Assembly (NCBI GenBank): GCA_021014325.1 | Contig: CM037464.1 | Coordinates: forward strand, 1,767,127 to 1,831,126 | Origin: Plazaster borealis | Taxonomy: Eukaryota > Echinodermata > Asteroidea > Forcipulatida > Labidiasteridae | DNA length: 64,000 nt | Direction: 5' to 3' | Program-made: the position numbers and the translations under genes | Part shown: one piece after another, positions 20,650 to 31,514 of the stretch | How the letters are laid out: every line of letters begins with the position of its first letter | Position numbering within the stretch: the first letter of the stretch is position 1 | Notes under the pieces: generated by a model | Database searches by the model: none | What the model was told of the DNA's origin: nothing | What the model saw: only the letters and a program-made list of their open reading frames with translations

Positions 20650-22008
20650 GTCGTCTAGGCAGAGCCTCAAAACCTGGCGTGGGTTTTAGGCCATCTAGGA
20701 ACTACCTCAAGACCGGGCGTGGGTCTTAGGTCATCTAGGGAGAATCTCAAGACCGGGCGTGGGTCTTAGGTCATCTAGGGAGAATCTCAAGACCGGGCGT
20801 GGGTCTTAGGTCATCTAGGGAGAACCTCAAGACCGGGCGTGGGTCTTAGGTCGTATAGGGAGAACCTCAAGACCGGGCGTGGGTCTTAGGTCATCTAGGG
20901 AGAACCTCAAGTCCTGGCGTGGGTCTTAGGTCATCTAGGGAGAACCTCAAGACCGGGCGTGGGTCTTAGGTCATAGGGAGAACCTCAAGACCGGGCGTGG
21001 GTCTTAGGCCATCTAGGGAGAACCTCAAGTCCTGGCGTGGGTCTTAGGTCATCTAGGGAGAACCTCAAGACCGGGCGTGGGTCTTAGGTCATATAGGGAG
21101 AACCTCAAGACCGGGCGTGGGTCTTAGGTCATCTAGGGAGAACCTCAAGTCCTGGCGTGGGTCTTAGGTCATCTAGGGAGAACCTCAAGACCGGGCGTGG
21201 GTCTCAGGTCATATAGGGAGAACCTCAAGACCGGGCGTGGGTCTTAGGTCATCTAGGGAGAACCTCAAGTCCGGGCGTGGGTCTTAGGTCATCTAGGGAG
21301 AACCTCAAGACCGGGCGGGGGTCTTAGGTCATATAGGGAGAACCTCAAGACCGGGCGTGGGTTTTAGGCCATCTCGGAACTACCTCAAGACCGGGCGTGG
21401 GTCTTAGGTCATCTAAGGAGAACCTCAAGACCGGGCGTGGGTCTTAGGTCATCTAGGGAGAACCTCAAGACAAGGCGTGGGTCTTAGGTCATATAGGGAG
21501 AACCTCAAGACCGGGCGTGGGTCTTAGGTCATCTAGGGAGAGCCTCAAGTCCTGGCGTGGGTCTTAGGTCATCTAGGGAGAACCTCAAGACCGGGCGTTG
21601 GTCTTAGGTCATATAGGGAGAACCTCAAGACCGGGCGTGGGTTTTAGGCCATCTAGGAACTACCTCAAGACCGGGCGTGGGTCTTAGGTCATCTAGGGAG
21701 AACCTCAAGACAAGGCGTGGGTCTTAGGTCATATAGGGAGAATATCAAGACCGGGCGTGGGTCTTAGGTCATCTAGGGAGAACCTCAAGACCGGGCGTGG
21801 GTCTTAGGTCGTGTGGGGAGAACCTCAAGATCGGGCGTGGGTCTTAGGTCATCTAGGGAGAACCTCAAGTCCTGGCGTGGGTCTTAGGTCATCTAGGGAG
21901 AACCTCAAGACCGGGCGTGGGTCTTAGGTCATCTACGGAGAACCTCAAGTCCGGGCGTGGGTCTTAGGTCATCTAGGGAGAACCTCAAGTCCTGGCATTG
22001 GTCTTAGA
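20650..22008. repeat. Minisatellite of 40-bp units, about 34 copies
   Basis: Unit AACCTCAAGACCGGGCGTGG + GTCTTAGGTCATCTAGGGAG. Variants GTCCTGGCG, ATATAGGG and AGACAAGGCG recur with a period of three units (120 bp) over long stretches, which indicates higher-order organisation. The unit length is not a multiple of 3 and TAG triplets close every frame, so it is non-coding. Confidence 0.95.
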
Positions 22009-22960
22009 AGGAGAGACAGGGCAGTGAGTTAGTGGCGGCTCATTGCCTGTGATGAAGTATGAGAACCAAAATGTTCTAATCTAAATTGGTGGCACCCATC
22101 ATGGAACAGTTGGGCAGAGCCCCCGGCTGACTCGATGGTGGTGGAGTGATGAGTGTAACCCAGCATGAGAAATACCTTGGCTTATATAGCCCTACTTAAC
22201 TACACAATGCAGTTAATACCTAAATTATTGTGCCCGCTGCAAGTAACAATAATATTTAAGAAAACAATGCTACAGTAATGGCCACTGCATTAATCAAGCA
22301 ATGAACCTTTTTATGAACAACATTCCATGCATGCTAGAAAATGCTGTACCACATTCCATGCATGTGGGCCTAATACCACAGACATTCTGCAGGTGAACCA
22401 AAAACCAATGGAAATTAAATAACAGTGGGGGAGGAGGAAACTCATCTGTAACATAAGGGATTTAGAGGATGGGAACATAATTTCAAGTAGTGATCCAACA
22501 CATCAAATTCATCATGTTAGAAAGTACGGTACATGTAGCTGGTTGTAAATGCCACGCATTGTAGTTGTACACAAAAATGTGTACTATAAGTGTAACCCTA
22601 ACTGTATGTTCTTGTATACTACAGGTTTTATGTGTGAATTGAGAAAGAAATAAAAACGCTCGACAGTAATACAAGACCCCCACTTTGGCGTCTAGCCAAC
22701 TTGACTTATTCTTCACCGAGTCCATAATACTACACAAGTGCTATGGTTAAAACTACAAGTTCATGCATGTTTTATTGCTTTTAACATTTCTATCTGTTTT
22801 TTTACTTTTCTCTAAATACTTGCCACATTTTGTATTTTTTTTTTGTATTTTTAATGTTGTTGTATTATGGGTTCTTATTATTTTTATTGCTTTCTGATCA
22901 TTTTGTTAGATTGTTTCTTCATCAACCATTTTTGCTAATAATAATAATAACAATAACAAT
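22009..22960. other. Intergenic, no recognised gene
   Basis: Contains a direct repeat ACATTCCATGCATG near 22320 and 22350, and an arm-like fragment (GTGCTATGGTTAAAACTAC) of the 3.85-kb hairpin at 22738. Otherwise AT-rich with no coding signal. Confidence 0.4.
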
Positions 22961-23029
22961 AACAAAACATGACTCCCGATGTGATCCTCGGCGTGTTCTA
23001 TTTTCCCGAGGTGAAGATAATATTAAAGA

Positions 23030-23640
23030 AATACATAATGCGCAGTACATGTTCGTGTGCAGTACATGTTCGTGTACACAGCCAGTGATCAATAGAAACA
23101 TGTTACCTTGGTAACACACCAGACTAGCCACCATAGGTCATGGTTTGTTGATTCCTATATGAAAATGGTCCGTTTGGGTTTACGGGTGAAGGATCGTTGT
23201 GAAATTATGTTTTCGGTTTTATTTTCTTTATAATAAGTAAACCTAAAATATAATGTTGTATAAAATGTATGTTTTTTCTATAATACCATCCTACAAAATG
23301 CATGTGTTTGTGCCGGTGTCATATAGGATTTTGTCCCCGGTGTGTGTTTCCCCCCCCCCCCCACGGTAAATTAACGTGGGCTGAAGGAAATAGATTCAAC
23401 AGAAGGCACCATCAGACGAAATTGCTACGCAATTTGCCACAATTTGCCAATCTTAGGGGACAAAATCTCCTGCAACACCGATAGGACTTTGAGGACTTGT
23501 AATGTGTGACTCAGAACAACATTAGGTGGTCGTTTGTTTATTTAAGGTTGGATTTTTGGAACGACTGGATATACTCACAGCTGACCTTTGTATTCAATCA
23601 TGTCTCCTTATTTAGAAGGTATTTGTTATAATTATTTATT
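23030..23640. repeat. Dispersed cassette, copy 3 (upstream of kinase copy 4)
   Basis: Block X (AGTACATGTTCGTGTACACA) is followed by a shortened block Y (GCATGTGTTTGTGCCGGTGT, ATTCAATCATGTCTCCTTA). Same order as copy 1, which also precedes a kinase gene, so it is probably part of the duplicated unit. Confidence 0.65.
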
Positions 23641-23989
23641 CTTTTTTTCTCCCCGCCCCCTTCTCTCTCTCTTGAGTGGAGTAAAACGACTCGGTATTTC
23701 CTACTCCGAAAGACATCACATACACCACTCTATTTTGTGTGTGTATTTAGTGGAGTTGTGCAACACATGATCTATATGATTATGATTCACATAAGCAACA
23801 TTCAATAAATATCGCTATTACATAGCAGTTATAATATACAATATTAGAGGACAGATAGCAAAGAACAATAGATAGGTATGATTTTAAACAATTTAAAGTG
23901 ATATAATAACTAGATCTGACAAAGAACAAACAATAACAAATTAAGTTAAATTAATAAAAACAAGAAAAAAAAAGTAATTAAAAATAATT

Positions 23990-24345
23990 TAACAAATTTA
24001 TTGATTTATTGATTTATTAATTTATTGATTTATTGATTTACTGATTAATTTATTATTATTATTATTATTTTCATTTTTGTTTGTACTTATTGATTGGGTG
24101 ATTGATTGATTGATTTATTGATGTATTGATTTATTTGTTGTTATTTATTTATTTACTTTTTTTTACTTTTGTTTACTGTAATACTTTTCTGGGGGTGTGG
24201 GGTGTTTGCTTGTTTGTTGGGGTGTTGGGGTGTTTGTTTGTTTGTTTGTTTGTTTGTTGGGGTGCTGGGGTGTTTGTTTGTTTGTTTGGGTGTTTGTTTT
24301 GTTGGGCTGGCTGGCTGGCTGGCTGGTTTGTTTGATTTGACTGAT
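23990..24345. repeat. Simple repeats: GATTTATT-type, then TGTTTGTTTGGGGTG-type, then GGCT
   Basis: Successive low-complexity tracts. The G-rich part (24190-24300) contains several GGGG runs separated by short T-rich spacers, compatible with quadruplex formation on the + strand. Long open frames here are composition artefacts. Confidence 0.85.
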
Positions 24346-24473
24346 TGAGTTTTATCTTTTTCTTTAAATTTATAAAAACTGAAAAATAATGATACTTTCC
24401 ACAATTAATCACATAGGCAAACGCGATTTAACCATACAAAGGGAAATGGAGGCCATTCTATGTTGCGCGCTTC

Positions 24474-24695
24474 TGGGTTTTCCCTCCCTATTACAACATC
24501 ACGGGCAGAAATTGGATTGGGTTCGTCACGTGGTTAAACAGACCAATGAGAGTATTGTATAACAAAATAATTTGCATATTGGTAAGTGGGTTCCATGCTA
24601 CGTTGTCAGAGTCAGCCATTAATACTGTCGATTGAAGTATAGCCTACAATTATCTTATTTGTTAACCACCCCTTAAGGATTCGTTCAGAATCGCC
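24474..24695 (+). promoter_or_regulatory. Promoter/5' UTR of kinase copy 4, CCAAT and octamer conserved
   Basis: Alignable to 11108-11321. CCAAT at 24543-24547, a TATA-like TGTATAAC after it, ATTTGCAT at 24570-24577, then GTCAGAGTCAGCCATTAATA and the Kozak context CGCCATGG. Confidence 0.5.
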
Positions 24696-25390
24696 ATGGA
24701 GAATGTTTTAACAATACCAGGATACTCCGATTTGAAACGTCTTGATGAAGGGGCGTTTGGCGTGGTCTATCGGGGGACAGATGACAAATTTGGACAGAAA
24801 CATGCTCTGAAGGTTTTACGTCTGGAGAAATCTGCCAGGAATGAAATAGAGGCGCTGAATAGACTTACCAAACATCCTCATATCATTGAACACAAACTGA
24901 GCATAACACTAGCAGACAGTCGTACCTGCCTCGTCATGGAGTACTGCAGTGGCGGTAATCTAAATGACTACCGCGATACTCATCGTAGAAAGCCAAATCG
25001 TGATCTCCGATTTATGAGGGAAATCACGTCCGCGGTCGCATTTCTGCATCGAAATGAGGTCATCCAGATAACATTTTACTCACTGCCACTGAAAAGTTGA
25101 AAGTTGCAGATTTTGGCATTTCCAAACTTGCCTCCGAAAAGGACTAGACATTGGCAAAAACCTGCGCACCTTGGTAGAACGCATGCTCGACAAGGAATAC
25201 AACGCTCGCCCAACTGCCGATGAAGTTGAAACAATTCTCAAAGACGTTACAGAATGGCCAAGTCCCTATGGCAACAGGTTGCCAATCATCAACGACAATC
25301 CACCTGCAGGTGAAGGATATAAGCTCATGTCAATCGTTGTGGGGGCTGTAGTCGGAACAGGGGTGGAGCTCCTCATGAATTATGTTAAAG
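24696..25390 (+). pseudogene. Kinase array copy 4, broken by two deletions
   Basis: The start and the N-lobe are intact and close to copy 3 (DEGAFG in place of GEGAFG, ALKVL, VMEYCSGGNL). Two losses are visible against copy 3. About 16 bases are missing near 25065, taking the HRD/HYD loop and shifting the frame (stop at 25098-25100). About 259 bases are missing near 25135, taking the activation segment, APE and helices F-G. From there the C-lobe end (NARPTADEV), the WPSPY linker and the hydrophobic tail continue in another frame to a GTGAGA donor at 25391. No catalytic kinase can be made. The frame beyond the donor closes at 25417-25419. Confidence 0.9.
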
Positions 25391-25429
25391 GTGAGATGTT
25401 TGTCAAACAGTCGATATAGTAAATTACCG

Positions 25430-25620
25430 GTATAACATCTAAGAAGTGCAGAATCAATGGCGAATAACTGATAATAATAATAATATTAATGACAACAATA
25501 ATAATAATAAATAACACATGCGACATATCCTGAGATAATCTGATAATTTACCACCAAAACATATAAAATATATAAAGCCACAATGCGATTTACAGAAGAA
25601 AATACTTCCTTCAATGTACA
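25430..25620 (+). other. Downstream block conserved with kinase copy 3
   Basis: Matches 12360-12537 in order (AATCAATGGCGAATAACT, GAGATAATCTGATAATTTAC, AAGCCACAATGCGATTT), with an ATA-type microsatellite expansion in the middle. Confidence 0.7.
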
Positions 25621-26737
25621 AAAAACTGGGATGATATCGCAACTTATAACTTTATTTTATATATAAAACTGTCTTGTAGGGGAGATGGCCTTAGCTTTCG
25701 ATCCAAACCGGACCTTCGTCAGAGGCATAAACAAACACAGACACACACACACATCCATTCATAACATATTACCTTTTCATTTTGTTTCACCTGTCCCGTT
25801 ACGGGCTCCGTACCAAAAGTGTAACCCGTGGTACGTCACAACGTCGCACTGACCGTCGGGAGGGTGGAGGGTTACGATCACATTCCAAGTACTTTTGACT
25901 TTGCTAGTGTACTACCAGTTGTACTACTACATGTACCTGTACTTGTACGTTTTTCGCTTTTAAAGTTTTAGAGTTGTGCTTTCTAGCGCGTTTTAGTTAT
26001 TGTTCTACCATTATGTTGGGTTTGTTTCTTTTGCGATTTTAGGGACAATCTTTGGAGTCGAGGAAACCTAGATTTTACTGATGACGTGTGTGGTGTAAAT
26101 TGTTTGTCGGTTGTTTATACGCACCTTTTGTGCTGGATGGATATGCAGACTGGATCTTCATGCCTCGCCATAGTTATAATATTGACATAAACAGAGCACC
26201 AGTCTACTTACAGCATTTTGCAGCAATATCACGTAATAATTTGAAACTTGCGGCTGGTAAAGCGAATACGCTGATCGTTTCTCGTTGATTGCGTGAAATT
26301 TTGAGAAAACAAATAATAAAAACCATCTAAAACTATTGTTTATGATTCTACATCACTAAATTACGTAAACAGTAAACCGGTGTGTCCCTTTAATTTACAA
26401 ACAAACACCATTATTAAATTTGACTCAACATACATGTATTTCGTGACATATTTTTTCAAGAAGAACGGTATTTATAAACAAATTCTAGTTTTTCAATTTT
26501 TGTCTTAAAACACGATTTTAAGCATCTGAGTTGCTGCGGCAAAACTGTCGATCAAAAGATGGTTTATATTTAATTACAATAATTGGTGAGTAGTCACTTT
26601 ATATCAACTGCATTTTACATATTCACGATGAGTTCGTTTCAGGAAATGTAGAAACCACGAGGTGACTTAAACAGGAATGCATAGTTTCAACATCGCAAAA
26701 TGTTTGAGTTTGATTTCAAGCACAATTTACGGAGTCC
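25621..26737. other. Intergenic or intron, no gene recognised
   Basis: Contains a CA repeat near 25740 and fragments of dispersed elements (GGGCTCCGTACC near 25804; GTCGGGAGGGTGGAGGGTTA near 25855, related to the hairpin at 57.5 kb). No exon-like frame. Confidence 0.35.
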
Positions 26738-27058
26738 CTAAAGGGACAAGTAAAAAAATGGAAAGGTAACAAAACAATCACAATTGTTCGTTCCTCTATT
26801 CGTTCCCTCAAAATACTAATTCGTTACCTCGAAATTTCATTTTGTCCCCTTGAAATAATATTTTGAGGGGACGAAAAAATATTTTGAAGGGACGAAATAA
26901 TATTTCGAGGGAACGAAATAATACTAATTAATATTTAGAGGAAACGAAACAATATTTCGAGGGAACAAAATAATATTTCGAGGGAAGTAACTACATAATA
27001 TCAATTGTTGTTTTACCTTTACATTTAATTTGTTTTACCTGTCCCTTTAGGGGCTCCG
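26738..27058. mobile_element. MITE with GGAGYCCCTAAAGGGACA ends
   Basis: Left end CGGAGTCCCTAAAGGGACAA and right end TGTCCCTTTAGGGGCTCCG are inverted copies. The interior is a series of degenerate AATATTTCGAGGGAACGAAA units. Confidence 0.75.
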
Positions 27059-27234
27059 AAACACTTCAAAATGTCAAACTCAAAATGTTTTAATTTGATT
27101 TTTTATTACAGGTCGTATAAATGGGGCGAAGTAGAACCTCGCATGCTGTGGCCGGAGGAAAAACGTGACATGTGGACGTTTCCGGGGGAGTCAAGCCGAA
27201 AACCTGGCATGCCGTGGCCGACTGGTTCATAGGA

Positions 27235-27455
27235 GCACCGGATTTAAACTCTGGCGTTTCTGAGCAGCAGAGTGTGGGTTCGAGTCCAGGTCGTGGCACT
27301 TTTGTCCTTGAGAAAGATACTTTACCATAATTGCTTTGTCCTTCGGATGGGACATTAAGCCGTAGGTCCCTTGTACTAGGATTGGTAGTGCACGTAAAAG
27401 AACTAAGAAAACCTATCATGGAATAGTAGGGGTTAACCCCGGTGTTTCTGGTTCA
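27235..27455 (+). mobile_element. SINE family 1, + strand copy
   Basis: tRNA-like B-box region GTGTGGGTTCGAGTCCAGGT, then CTTTACCATAATTGCTTTGT, GGATGGGACATTAAGCCGTA, GTGCACGTAAAAGAACTAAG and GGGGTTAACCCCGGTGTTTC. Best copy of the Deu-like body in direct orientation. The 5' A-box end is missing. Confidence 0.75.
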
Positions 27456-27481
27456 TATAGCAAGCACCCTTGTTTACAGGT

Positions 27482-27675
27482 TTCCTCTAACACTAACACC
27501 AACACCAACACTAACACTAACACCAACGCCAACACCAATAATAACACAAACACCAACAATAACACCAACACCAACACCAACACCAACACCAACACCACCA
27601 CCACCAACACCAACAATACAAATAACAATACCAATAACAATAACAATAACAATAACAATAACAATAACAACAACA
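27482..27675. repeat. AACACC/AACAAT hexamer microsatellite
   Basis: Runs of ACACCA grade into ACAATA/ACAACA. Open frames through it are simple-repeat artefacts. Confidence 0.9.
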
Positions 27676-27679
27676 ACTA

Positions 27680-28690
27680 TAAATCAAGTGTTCTTAAAAA
27701 CGAACACAGGGGGTTTCGGTTGGTGGAACAAAAAGATAAAATATCACGATTTCATACTGAAAATTACATGTCATATCCAATAGGTTAAATTTAGTTGTAT
27801 ACGCTAAAGAAACTCTTTGTACTTACTATTTGGACCATAAGGGAGATATGATTTATCGTTTTTAGAGCTTCATGTGTGAACCGGAAGGAACGGCCAAAGT
27901 AGGAGGGGGCATATTTTTGAATAAAAATTCAATTGTATCATCGACATAAGCTTCCAAACGGCCCACAAATTATGAGTTTTTGACATGTGATTCAGAAGAT
28001 ATGATTTTAAAAATTTGAACTTCCTGTTTGGACCGAAAGGAAAGGTCAAAGTTGGGTCAGGTTTTTCAGTGATTGCGCAACACCGGTATACAGCAAGCTA
28101 TATAGCCATGGTGTCAGATTTGTCATTTAATCGATAATTGTCGTGGAAATACATTGTACTTTGGTTTAATGGTACTTTTAATGGCCTGGAATAACTCTTA
28201 GTAAAAGCATTTGTGTTTTTCAAAATGATTTGTGTATTATAGGTAACTAAAATTGAACTTATTTTGAAAAGTTGTGTTTTTCGACCAACCAAATACTTAC
28301 ACCTTTCAGAGCCATGGGTTTTGTACACATACAAAACGCGCAATAAATTATGTCGTGGTGATGTCGTTCGATGTTTTAAACCACCAAACACATCTACAGT
28401 ATCCAACAAGTATATAATCGAAAACAGTTTGGTGATCGGACGTACACTTTTTGAGATATGGTGAACTCAAAATTTGTTAATTAAATATTCATGTCATTAT
28501 AAATAAGTCAAATAATTAAATATGTTGAGCTATTTTTGTTTTATGTTAAATTTCATGACCTAAGCTTTGATATGGTATATAACTTGTAATGATAGGACAT
28601 TGTTAAGATAAGATTATCTCGTAGCAAAACCCGTGTACAAAACCTATGGGAATAGGGCCGTTTAGAATCATAAGAAAAAAAGAAAAACAA
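27680..28690. other. No recognised feature
   Basis: AT-rich. Two loosely similar phrases (TTTGGACCATAAGGGAGATA and TTTGGACCGAAAGGAAAGGT) suggest an old internal duplication. No coding signal. Confidence 0.35.
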
Positions 28691-28795
28691 TCTTGAAGAA
28701 AACAATAGGCGTTTCAGCTACCAGAACGAAACCCCTAAAAGCAATCTGGAGGAAAACAATAGGCGTTTCGGCTACTAGGCCGAAACCCCTAATAT
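28690..28795. repeat. Two tandem units of about 54 bp
   Basis: Each unit has GGAGGAAAACAATAGGCGTT (or close) and CGAAACCCCTAA. Confidence 0.8.
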
Positions 28796-28799
28796 CAAC

Positions 28800-29065
28800 C
28801 ATACATCAAATTGCGTCGAGCGCTATAATGGTGACCTTGTCTCACGAGGCATGTTTTACAAGCAACTTGGAGGCAACCAACTGCAGTTCATGCTACAGGA
28901 CCACTTTGGTAACACGAGAGTAATTCTTAAAACATTTTGTTTACGATTCCCACGACAAATATGTGAACATTCAAATGTGAATGTTCTTTTTTTCTTAGAG
29001 ATATCCTCGAACTATTTGCCTGTGAATTCCCTCATGTGACACGGACCCATGAGACAACCAACTAA
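28800..29065 (+). other. Conserved block matching the candidate terminal exon of kinase copy 3
   Basis: Aligns with 13400-13625 (AAATTGCGTCGAGCGCTATA, TACAAGCAACTTGGAGGCAA, GAGATATCCTCGAACTATTT). Fourth collinear match between the two duplicated kinase-ENPP blocks. Confidence 0.6.
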
Positions 29066-29089
29066 ACTGTATTGCAAAAGGATCACTAA

Positions 29090-29525
29090 AAAAAAAAATT
29101 CCGGTGGTAATATACATGTACTAAATGAAATTTCACAGGAAATTCAGCACCCAATTTGTTTTCGGCTATTTTATCACAGGTAAACATTCCTGTGGTACAA
29201 TTTTTTGTGGTAAAAAACCACAGGAAACTAAATTCCTCCGGTAATACTGCTGTGGTAACTTTGTTGTGGAGACTTGTGGTAAAATTCCTGTGGTAATATT
29301 GCTGTGGTAATATTTATGTGGTACAATTCCCGTGGTAACATTTTTGTGGTACCATAATTATGTGGTTAAGTTTTCTGTGGTTCTTTTTATGGGGGTACTA
29401 TTTCTGTGTACAATTCATGCGGTAAAAAGTTTGCATGTGTTACTTTTCCTGTTGTACTCCCATGAATAGTGCCATAAGTACAACAGGAATCGAGTTCCCT
29501 ATGTTTTTTTACCACAGGGATAATC
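29090..29525. repeat. Degenerate repeats of CTGTGGTAATATT(C)
   Basis: Roughly fifteen copies of a TGTGGTA-containing unit of 15-20 bases, with inverted copies (TTTACCACAGG) at both ends, so the whole may fold back. Confidence 0.6.
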
Positions 29526-29798
29526 TTTGTGATACTAATGTAGTATACCGTGGTACATGTAACTTGTATTATACAATAAGTAATTATTGGATGCTACAAT
29601 ATTTGTGAAGTAAAACATTGTGGAAACTGTAGTCCGATTATTTTTTACTAGAATATCACTGTAATATTGTCCAATCCACTGTTTGCATGCAAAAGCTTAC
29701 AAATTAGCAATAAATGATAGGTCACAGGCAAATTTGAATGCACAAAACGGGTAGATGTGAAATGTTAATGTTCTTTTCTCTTGGTTGCATGATGTGGC

Positions 29799-30236
29799 TA
29801 TGGGGCGCCGTTTGACAATTAATTGTTCAGCGCATTTTTGACATGTTTTACCATGGTTTAAAACAATTAGATGTAAACCATAGAAAGTGTTGTCAAAATT
29901 ATTTGTATGGTTATCATACCAGGAAAGTAAAGTTTTGTGATTTTAAAATATTGTTTGTAAACCATGAACATACAATCATCATTTTTAAATCATGGTTTAT
30001 AAACCATGAACATACAATCAACATTTATAAATCATGGTTTATAAGCCATGAAAATTGAATCGTCATTAAAAACAAATGGTTTATTAACCATGAAAATGTA
30101 ATCATCATAAAACATGGTGTGTAAATCATCGTTTATAAATATTAAATAATGAATCATTATAAACAATGGTTTATAATTCATGGTTTATAAACCATGAAAA
30201 TGCGCTTAACAATTAATTGACAAACGGCGCCCCATA
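29799..30236. mobile_element. MITE with TATGGGGCGCCGTTTG ends and internal AAACCATG repeats
   Basis: The left end TATGGGGCGCCGTTTGACAA and its reverse complement at 30215-30236 extend as inverted repeats for about 40 bases. The ends are compatible with a TA target duplication. The interior is a chain of TTATAAACCATG and CATGGTTTATAA palindromes. Confidence 0.8.
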
Positions 30237-31384
30237 GTTGCACGGTCCCATGGGACAACCAACTGTAATGTATTACAAAGGAACACTAATGATGGCAGCT
30301 GCGCAGAAAACATTTTTCTAACGATCTTAAAACCTCCACTAAATGGGAAAGTTCAATATTATTATTATTTTTCTTGAAAATTACATGAAGCAGTTTGTTT
30401 GTACATTGCCTCAACAAGCGACAGGGCATTTTCGCCGTGTTCGTTTTGGGCGTGCTTGCATTGGACTATTGGTTCCTTTTTCGCACTTTCGACTTTAAAC
30501 TCGCAAACAAACAAGTCCAATTTGCTCGTTTAATAACATAAAACATTCCAGTTTTGAAACTATGTAGAGATAGGACTCCTTTGGAAAAGCACGGAGCATC
30601 AAAGAGTGTATCGAAATCAATAAACAACTTAAACATTGTTGTATATTGTTTTTATTGCATAGTGTTAATTAAACGAATGTATGTAATCTAAATCAAGATA
30701 TGTAATCTTTAATTCAAGAAAACGAAAGAAGAAACAAAAGTACTTTGTAGACTAGGGCCTTATACATACTTTTCGTAGGCCGATGTGTTATATGAAGCAC
30801 TATTATACTCAACTCGCTGGTTCGATTCCCTACCGAGTAGTTTATAGATTAATTATCTCGCGGTATTTTGGAATCCGATGAGGCTTTACAATACTTCAGT
30901 TAGATGTGACATGTTGTATTCTGATTATTAAAAACTTAGACAATATCGTTCGTATTTTCTTCTATTAAACATTGATGCACATGCAATTAAATTATGCCGC
31001 TGCTTGTTAATTCAACTTGCAGCTTTCGAATCAAGAAAAAAATCGATTCTGATTATTAAATAAACAAAAACGTTTGAGGGAAATTACTCAACGATTCCAT
31101 TCAAACCATAGGTAGCTCGGTATTTCGTCTAGAAAGACTTGGGTAATAATATTATAGTATGTGTTTTTCAATATTTTAAGATCTTGTGTTATTTTAGCTG
31201 TAAATTTGTAATACCATAAGTACGCAGCGCTTTAAAAACAAAATAAGACCAATGAGATTTAACAGAAAATGCTGACGTAATTGTAACCTGTTGGTAATAG
31301 ACGCAGCCAACAGGGTTTTGTGACCTCCTGTTGACCATCTCTTTGGTATCAGTGTTTTTATGTAAATTTCAGTAAATAAATAAA
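30237..31384. other. Intergenic, no recognised gene
   Basis: Near 30240 there is a short match to the end of the conserved kinase 3' block (CCCATGGGACAACCAACTG), another remnant of the duplication. The rest is AT-rich. Confidence 0.35.
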
Positions 31385-31512
31385 TATCCCGTATACACAA
31401 GAGGGCCAAGTTTGAGATCGCGAGTTAGAGCGTTTGATAGCCAATCAGCGGGGGAGTTTTGCGTGGCTGATGCTGATAAATAACCGCGATCTCAGACTTG
31501 AAATTAAATCTA
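31385..31512. mobile_element. MITE fragment related to the nested element at 10.86 kb
   Basis: Shares GCGAGTTAGAGCGTTTGATA, GGCTGATGCTGATAAATAAC and a CAGACTTGAAATTAAATCTA end. Confidence 0.6.
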
Positions 31513-31514
31513 GG

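Noticed and set aside
20650..22008. CRISPR-like array (regular 40-bp repeats)
   Set aside because: Units are contiguous with no unique spacers, in a eukaryotic context. It is a minisatellite.
24126..24412. Frames on both strands near 24.2 kb
   Set aside because: Simple TTTG/GGGGTG/GGCT repeats.
27416..27783. Leu/Val-rich and Thr/Pro-rich frames
   Set aside because: Translations of the AACACC microsatellite and adjacent SINE.
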